From contig NZ_CP108025.1 of the NCBI RefSeq assembly GCF_041435095.1, forward strand, positions 7,130,001 to 7,194,000: a stretch of 64,000 bases of DNA, given 5' to 3'. The notes beneath the pieces are model-generated. The model had not been told where the DNA came from. It made no database searches and was given only the letters and a program-made list of their open reading frames with translations. Positions 59,103 to 64,000 of this stretch are shown piece by piece. Within the stretch, counting starts at the first letter, position 1. Each line of letters starts with the position of its first letter. The position numbers were made by a program, and so were the translations under genes. This DNA is from Kitasatospora sp. NBC_00315. Its GTDB lineage: Bacteria > Actinomycetota > Actinomycetes > Streptomycetales > Streptomycetaceae.

Positions 59103-60606
59103 TCCCACCACCTCGACCGGCCCCACCGGCCTCACTGGCCTCAACGCCCCCGCGGCGCTCGCGCCCGGCCGCCCGGCCGAGGACGTCCTGGCCGAACTGC
59201 GGGCGCTGCGCGGTGGCGACGCTCCGACCCGGGGCGGGCGCACCTTCGCGTACGTGTACGACGCGGGCGTCGACGGCCTGGACTCGCTCGCGGCGGAGGC
59301 CTACTCCGCCTACGCGACCGTCAACGGTCTCGACATGACGGTCTTCCCGAGCGTCGCCCGGCTGGAGAACGACATCGTCGGCGCGGTGGCCGCCCTGCTC
59401 GGGGCGCCCGGCACGCAGGGCACCTTCACCAGCGGAGGCACCGAGAGCATCCTGCTGGCCGTCAAGACCGCCCGTGACCACGCCCGGGCCACCCGGGGCG
59501 TGACGGACCCGCGCCTGGTGCTGCCGTCGACCGCCCACGCGGCCTTCCACAAGGCCGCCGCCTACCTGGGCGTGCGGCCGGTCGTCGTCCCGGTGGACCC
59601 GGTGACGTTCCGGGCCGACCCCGCCTCGGTCGCGGCGGCGATCGACGAGCGGACCGTGCTGGTGGTCGCCTCGGCGCCGTCGTACGCCCACGGCGTGGTC
59701 GACCCCGTCGCGGAGATCGCCGCGGCCGCCGCCGAGCGGGGCGTGCTCTGCCACGTCGACGCCTGCATCGGCGGCTGGATCCTGCCGTACCTGCGTCGGG
59801 CCGGCCGGGAGGTGCCGGCGTTCGACCTCTCGGTGCCGGGCGTCACCTCGCTCTCCGTCGACCTGCACAAGTACGGCTACGCCGACAAGGGTGCCTCCGT
59901 GGTGCTGTACCGGGACGCCGAGCTGCGCCGCCACCAGTACTTCGCACACGCCGGCTGGCCGGGCTACCCGGTCGTCAACCCGACCGTTCAGGGCACCAAG
60001 TCCGGCGGGCTGCTCGCCCAGGCCTGGGCCGTGCTGCGGCACGTCGGTGAGGACGGCTACACCGCGCTGGCCGGGCGGGTCGCCGACGCGTCCGACCGGC
60101 TGCTCGCGGGGCTGCGCGCGACCTCCGGGATCCGGGTGCTCGGCGAGCCCTCCGCCGGGCTGGTTGCGTTCACCCTGGACGGCGCGGACGGCGGGCCCGA
60201 CCTGAGCCTGCTGCTGCACCTCGCCGACGAGATGCGCGAGCGCGGCTGGTACCTCCAGCCGCAGCTGTCCTTCGACGGCCTGCCGCCGAACCTGCACCTG
60301 ACGCTGACCCCGGCGACGGCCGGTCAGGTGGACGCCCTGCTGGCCGACCTCGCCGAGGCGCTCAAGGCCGCCCGCGCCCTGCCCCCGGTCGCGGTGGACC
60401 CTGCGCTGGCCGAACTCGCGGCCGGTCTCGATCCGGCGGCGCTCGGCCCGGAGGAGATCGCCGGTGTGCTGGCCTTCGCCGGGCTGGACCCGCACGGCGG
60501 GCTGCCGGGCCGGATGGCGCCCGTCCTCGTACTCCTGGACGCGCTGCCCGGCCCGTTGAAGGAGCGGCTGCTGGCCGAGTTCGTGGGGTCGATCTTCCGG
60601 ATCTGA
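59092..60606 (+). CDS. PLP-dependent decarboxylase/lyase (group II, S1P-lyase-like)
   Basis: This 504-residue PLP enzyme of fold type I resembles sphingosine-1-phosphate lyase and group II decarboxylases. The Schiff-base lysine is Lys260 in SVDLHKYGYADKG, preceded by HVDACIGGWILPY (the cofactor-binding Asp) and FTSGGTESILLAVK. The C-terminal 70 residues after LADLAEALK are an extra helical segment. Substrates of the S1P-lyase-like group include phospho- and sulfo-amino compounds cleaved by retro-aldol or decarboxylation chemistry. It overlaps the transporter gene by 11 bases. With the SsuD-like enzyme it suggests catabolism of a sulfur- or phosphorus-containing amine, which is inference. Confidence 0.88.
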   Translation: MSADPTTSTGPTGLTGLNAPAALAPGRPAEDVLAELRALRGGDAPTRGGRTFAYVYDAGVDGLDSLAAEAYSAYATVNGLDMTVFPSVARLENDIVGAVAALLGAPGTQGTFTSGGTESILLAVKTARDHARATRGVTDPRLVLPSTAHAAFHKAAAYLGVRPVVVPVDPVTFRADPASVAAAIDERTVLVVASAPSYAHGVVDPVAEIAAAAAERGVLCHVDACIGGWILPYLRRAGREVPAFDLSVPGVTSLSVDLHKYGYADKGASVVLYRDAELRRHQYFAHAGWPGYPVVNPTVQGTKSGGLLAQAWAVLRHVGEDGYTALAGRVADASDRLLAGLRATSGIRVLGEPSAGLVAFTLDGADGGPDLSLLLHLADEMRERGWYLQPQLSFDGLPPNLHLTLTPATAGQVDALLADLAEALKAARALPPVAVDPALAELAAGLDPAALGPEEIAGVLAFAGLDPHGGLPGRMAPVLVLLDALPGPLKERLLAEFVGSIFRI

Positions 60607-60661
60607 GCGGTTGCGGCAGGCTGCCGCGGAGGTCCGCAGAGGTCCGCAGTGAGCTGCGGGC

Positions 60662-60684
60662 CCCGGGAGCAGGTACCTCCCGGG
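60662..60684 (+). terminator. Hairpin after PLP lyase operon
   Basis: Perfect 8-base arms (CCCGGGAG and its complement) surround a 7-base loop, 55 bases after the stop codon. Confidence 0.55.
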
Positions 60685-60704
60685 CGGTGGGCCGGTGCTC
60701 AGTC

Positions 60705-60769
60705 GGTGGCTCGGCTGCCTGCTCGGCGGCCTGCTGGGCCGGTGGCTCGGTTGCCTGCTCGGCGGCCTG
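60705..60769. repeat. 29-base direct repeat, two copies
   Basis: Two copies (60705-60733, 60741-60769) differ at one position and are 36 bases apart, in the gap between convergent genes. Confidence 0.75.
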
Positions 60770-60806
60770 TCGGGTGTCCTGTTCGGCCACCTGCCCGGCG
60801 GCCGCC

Positions 60807-61709
60807 TCAGCCGGCGGCGAGGACCGCCACCGAGGCCGACTCCGTGTGCAGGTGGACGCGGTGATCCGCGTCGGTCCGGTCCGGCAGGGCGATCCGGACG
60901 TCCGCCGAGACGGCCTCGGAGGTGAAGGCGTAGTCCTCGCCCGGGCCGCCGGTGGGAAGTCGCAGGGCCACCGACGCGGAGGACGAATCCAGATCGAGGC
61001 TGCCCGGCGCACTGGCGAAGCCCACGTCCGCGCTGCCGGAACGGACGTCGAGGGCGACCCGCCCGGACCGCACACCGACGGCCGTGAACCGGACCGAGGT
61101 GAGCGCGAGATCGAGATCGCCGGTCACGCCGGAGAGCGAGACCTCGCCGGAGGTCTGCCGGACCGTCAGTGCGGTGCCCTCCGGGACGGAGAGCCGCAGC
61201 ACACCGTGGCAGGGAACGGACGGGCCGTCGCCCCGGGCGCAGCCCACCGGGACGGCGCCGTCGCCACCCGGGGCGCCGAATACGACCCGGCCGGGAGTGT
61301 CGTCCCCGTCGGGGACGAAGTCGGCGGTGGCCCGGGGGCCCGTAGCCGGCGTCACCTCCAGGCGGCCCGAGACCCCGTCGAGGACGAGAGCGCGCGGGTT
61401 CGCGCCGGAGGCGAAGGCCGGCGCCGCGCCGAACGGGCCGACGGCGTCCGCCGCGCCGGTGGGCTCGCCGTGCCTCCGGGGCACGGACGGCTCGGCGAGC
61501 AGCACCGCGGAGACGGCCAGCCCCGCCAGCACGGCCAGGGCCAGGGCCAGGACGGGAACGGCGATCCGGCGGCGGAGCCGGGCCCCGGCCCGGGGCGGCA
61601 CCGCCGGCGGCGCGGGTATCGGCGGCGGTGGCTGCGGTGGCTGCGGTGGCTGCGGTGGCTGCGGCGGTGTGGGCGGTTGTGCCGGCGGCGGTGAAGGGGA
61701 GACGGCCAT
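60807..61709 (-). CDS. DUF4097-like membrane-anchored protein
   Basis: This 300-residue protein has a Pro-rich N-terminal cytoplasmic segment (repeated QPPQPP near residues 12-35), one transmembrane helix (AVPVLALALAVLAGLAVSAV, about 50-72) and an extracytoplasmic right-handed beta-repeat domain of the DUF4097 type (SGEVSLSGVTGDLDLALTSV, SGRVALDVRSGSADVGFASA, GSLDLDSSSASVALRLPTGG). Such proteins are common in actinomycetes as putative adhesion or envelope proteins; function is not known. The ATG at 61709 lacks a convincing ribosome site. Confidence 0.8.
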   Translation of the reverse strand: MAVSPSPPPAQPPTPPQPPQPPQPPQPPPPIPAPPAVPPRAGARLRRRIAVPVLALALAVLAGLAVSAVLLAEPSVPRRHGEPTGAADAVGPFGAAPAFASGANPRALVLDGVSGRLEVTPATGPRATADFVPDGDDTPGRVVFGAPGGDGAVPVGCARGDGPSVPCHGVLRLSVPEGTALTVRQTSGEVSLSGVTGDLDLALTSVRFTAVGVRSGRVALDVRSGSADVGFASAPGSLDLDSSSASVALRLPTGGPGEDYAFTSEAVSADVRIALPDRTDADHRVHLHTESASVAVLAAG

Positions 61710-61989
61710 GGCCGTCGTCTGCCCGCGCCCGCCGGGCTCACACCCGGCCCACTCCGCCCACCCGGGACTCCGGTCCCGGCCGCACCCGGGGTGCGGCCCG
61801 CGTCGCTCCCACCCTCGCGGCTCTACCCGCTCGGCGCCGCCCCGCACGCCTTCGTAAGCCTTTGTATGCCCGCGCGCCCCGTCCGGCTCGACCGCTCCGC
61901 CCCGCTCGACCTGCGATGCGGCGTCGGGCGTCGGGTCCGGCACCGTCGGGTCCGGCACCGCCGGGCGCGGTGGCTCGGGGCGCGGTGGC

Positions 61990-62334
61990 TCAGAGCGCGG
62001 CGGTCACGACGATCTCGACCAGCACGTCGGGGTGGTAGAGCTGGGCCTGCAGGGTCGCGCGCGCGGGCGTGGCCCCGGCCGGTACCCAGACGTCCCATTC
62101 CTTGTTCATGTCGGCGAAGTGGCCGATGTCGGCGAGGAAGATCTCGGCACGGAGGATCCGGGTGCGGTCGCTGCCGGCCTCCGCCAGCAGACGGTCGATG
62201 GATTCCAGGACCTGCCGGGTCTGCCCCTGGGCGTCCTGCGCGGTGTCCCCGGCCACCTGGCCGGCCAGGTAGACGGTGCCGTTGTGCACCACGGCCTCGC
62301 TCATGCGCTCGTTCGAGCCGAATCGCTGGATCAC
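61990..62334 (-). CDS. RidA/YjgF-family protein
   Basis: This 114-residue protein belongs to the RidA family of enamine/imine deaminases that protect PLP enzymes from reactive intermediates. Visible marks are the MSEAVVHNGTVYLAGQVAGD start, GQTRQVLESIDRLLAEAGSD, and ARATLQAQLYHPDVLVEIVV with the conserved late Arg and the final Glu. The GTG has AGGAGG eight bases upstream. Its place near a PLP lyase operon may be coincidental. Confidence 0.88.
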   Translation of the reverse strand: MIQRFGSNERMSEAVVHNGTVYLAGQVAGDTAQDAQGQTRQVLESIDRLLAEAGSDRTRILRAEIFLADIGHFADMNKEWDVWVPAGATPARATLQAQLYHPDVLVEIVVTAAL

Positions 62335-62464
62335 CGGGTGGACCTCCTGTAGATCGTCGAAGTCCGCCGATCGTAGCGGTGCCGCCCGGCGCCGGCGGTC
62401 CCCGGCCGCGATGTGGACAGCCGGTCGGACCGCGTTCGAATCCGGGCTGCCGCCCGACCGGGGA

Positions 62465-63046
62465 TCACCACCAGTACGCCGGGTAGGCCACCGGGCGGCG
62501 CAGCCGGGCGGCCAGGACGCCGGCACCGACCAGGAGCACGGCGGCCGCGAACAGGGTGCCGAGGAACCGCGCCGGCGCCGGGCCCTGGAGAACGGCGATG
62601 ACGGCGGTGGCGCAGGCGGGGGAGTGCGGCGTGCGGGCGAGCATCGTGGTGCCGAGCGCCAGCCCGGCCGCCGCCGCGGCGGTCCACAGCGAGCTGCCGA
62701 ACGCGGCGTGCACGGCCAGTCCCACCGCCGCGCACAGCACGTGCCCGCCGATCACGCTGCGGGGCTGTGCGAGGGGAAGCGTGGGGACGCTGTGGATGAG
62801 TGCGGCACTGGCGGCCAGCGGCGGGATCAGCAGCGGCTCGTGGATGGCCGCGCCGATCGCGACCAGCAGGAGCAGGACCGAGGTCGCGGAGGCGAGGGTG
62901 TGGGCTGCCGCCGCCGGGGTGGGCCGGGCCGGTGCCCGGCTGACGGTGAGCGCCCGAAGCCGGGCGGCCGGGCGCGGACGGGTCGGTGCCGGACGGGTCG
63001 GTGCCGGACGGGAGACAGCAGGAGCGGGCTGCTGGTCGATGCTCAC
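62465..63046 (-). CDS. HPP-family integral membrane protein
   Basis: This protein of about 193 residues has an Arg/Pro/Ala-rich N-terminal 45 residues (a TRPAPTRP repeat) and four hydrophobic helices (SATSVLLLLVAIGAAIHEPL, LIPPLAASAALIHSVPTLPL, AQPRSVIGGHVLCAAVGLAV, FAAAVLLVGAGVLAARL). The segment IPPLAASAALI..P..PLAQPRSVIGGH is the HPP-domain signature. Some HPP proteins transport nitrite; others are uncharacterised. Start is GTG at 63046 or 63052. Confidence 0.8.
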   Translation of the reverse strand: MSIDQQPAPAVSRPAPTRPAPTRPRPAARLRALTVSRAPARPTPAAAAHTLASATSVLLLLVAIGAAIHEPLLIPPLAASAALIHSVPTLPLAQPRSVIGGHVLCAAVGLAVHAAFGSSLWTAAAAAGLALGTTMLARTPHSPACATAVIAVLQGPAPARFLGTLFAAAVLLVGAGVLAARLRRPVAYPAYWW

Positions 63047-63388
63047 GATCACTCTTCTGGCCGTCGCCCAGGGGGCACGGCAGGCAGGTACGGGCGGCGG
63101 GCGGGGATCTTCACCGGACGCACGGAGCGGGTCACGCAGGTACGGCCGTACACGGTGCGTCCGATCGGGACCACCGTGGTCCGAAGATCACCCTAACCCC
63201 GGCGCGCCCACCGGTGGGACTGGCACTTCTTCCGAGAACACCGCCCTGAACTGGGACGATGGTCCAATTCCGAACCTCGGCGGTGTGGGAGACATCACGG
63301 TGCGGCCGGCTGTGACGGGCCGGCTCGCTCGGGCTCGGGGCAGCCACCGGGTGGGCGCCCCGGCGGCCTGGCAGCCAGGCCGGCCCCG
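63047..63388. other. Intergenic region
   Basis: About 340 bases lie upstream of the HPP gene. No gene is visible; the promoter of the minus-strand HPP gene is expected here. Confidence 0.4.
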
Positions 63389-63652
63389 GTGTTCGACTCC
63401 TTCTCCTTCACCGCCAACGGCACCGGCGGGGGCACCGGTGGCAACACCGTCGTCGGCACAGCCGTCCAGCTCTACGACTGCAACGGCAGCGTCGCGCAGA
63501 AGTGGCAGCACACCGGGAACACCTTCGTGAACCCGAACTCCGGCAAGTGCCTGGACGCCGCCGGGCAGGGCACCGCCGACGGCACCCGGCTCCAGATCTG
63601 GGACTGCTACGGCAGCGGCACCCAGCCCAACCAGGTGTGGTCCCTGCACTGA
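63389..63652 (+). pseudogene. Ricin-type lectin domain fragment
   Basis: About 75 residues match the C-terminal repeat of a ricin B-type (CBM13) carbohydrate-binding domain: VQLYDCNGSVAQKWQ, GKCLDAAGQGTADGTRLQIW and NQVWSLH just before the stop. A normal protein would carry a signal peptide and a catalytic or further lectin part upstream, but the frame has none and its only start is a GTG without a ribosome site. It is most likely the remnant of a deleted secreted hydrolase gene; a short expressed protein is less likely. Confidence 0.6.
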
Positions 63653-63815
63653 CCCGGGCGGCCCCCGCGCCGATCCGGGAGCGAGGCCGCCCGCCCCGCG
63701 CTTCACATGGTGACGGACCGGGCGTCGACCCGGCCGTGATCAGGTGCGGGGTCGTCTCCGGTGGGCGCCGCTTCGCGAAGGGCGGCCTCACCGCGGGAAC
63801 CGAGAAGCGGGAGGG

Positions 63816-64000
63816 TCACTTCACCGCGGGGATGAAGTAGACGTTGTCCCGCGTCACGATGCTGGTGAGGGCCTGCCCGAACAGGGTGCTCGGCTCGATG
63901 CCGTCGGTGAGGATGTCCGTGTTCAGGAGCACTACGAGGGTCGCGCCCGTCTCTGGCATGTAGATCGTCAGGCTCTCGTAGCCGGGCAGCGAGCCGTTGT
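63816..64000 (-). CDS. Serine hydrolase (beta-lactamase family), C-terminal part
   Basis: Reading the minus strand from the window edge gives 60 residues ending in FIPAVK and a TGA stop (63816-63818). The segment NGSLPGYESLTIYMPETGAT followed by LVVLLNTD is the C-terminal part of class C beta-lactamase/D-alanyl-D-alanine carboxypeptidase-type serine hydrolases, just after the HxG motif. The catalytic SxxK and YxN motifs and the start lie outside the window. The protein is probably exported. Confidence 0.75.
   Translation of the reverse strand, partial: NGSLPGYESLTIYMPETGATLVVLLNTDILTDGIEPSTLFGQALTSIVTRDNVYFIPAVK

Overview
The window is very GC-rich DNA with near-saturated GC at third codon positions, many GTG and TTG starts, four-base ATGA and GTGA gene overlaps, and actinobacterial families (F420/LLM oxidoreductases, S-adenosyl methyltransferases of the former DUF574 type, an MmyB-like regulator). 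It comes from a streptomycete-type actinomycete, probably Streptomyces or Kitasatospora. No rRNA, tRNA, insertion sequence or CRISPR array was seen.

The left 39 kb looks like an enediyne biosynthetic gene cluster. Its core is the five-gene signature of all known enediyne loci. The iterative enediyne polyketide synthase (20163-26036, KS-AT-ACP-KR-DH-PPTase, 1957 residues), the TEBC/E10 thioesterase, UnbU and UnbV lie in one tightly overlapping minus-strand operon that ends in a flavin reductase. UnbL (16487-17467) is translationally coupled to a cytochrome P450 on the plus strand. A GMC oxidoreductase is transcribed divergently from UnbV. Further left are an epoxide-hydrolase-like alpha/beta hydrolase with an Asp nucleophile, a flavin-dependent acyl-CoA-dehydrogenase-like monooxygenase, several short- or extended-chain dehydrogenases, a UbiB-like kinase, two MFS transporters, a carotenoid-cleavage-oxygenase homologue with a divergent TetR gene, and a second TetR gene. 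Further right are an SDR, an ECF sigma factor, and an operon of two AhpD/CMD-type proteins, an SDR and a methyltransferase. Two DUF899 paralogues and two AraC paralogues bracket the core. No deoxysugar, aminomutase, NRPS, second PKS or chromoprotein gene is recognisable, so the product cannot be assigned to a known enediyne.

From 39 to 64 kb the content is more ordinary: a second DUF574-type methyltransferase, a secreted repeat protein with a Tat-exported PhoD-like phosphatase, a beta-helical membrane protein, an LLM oxidoreductase beside a complete peptide/nickel-type ABC importer, an MmyB-like regulator, a DUF4157 protein with an unrecognised C-terminal domain, a PPOX-class flavoprotein, an operon of LLM monooxygenase, GPH-type transporter and PLP lyase, a DUF4097 protein, a RidA protein, an HPP-family membrane protein, a ricin-lectin fragment, and the C-terminal end of a serine hydrolase. 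The genes at both window edges are truncated by the window.

Working model: the PKS and thioesterase make and release a polyene. UnbL, UnbV, UnbU, the P450, the GMC enzyme and the flavin-dependent enzymes convert it to the enediyne core. The epoxide-hydrolase-like enzyme may open a core epoxide. The AraC pair and the TetR genes control expression, and the MFS pumps export the product. All product-level statements are inference.
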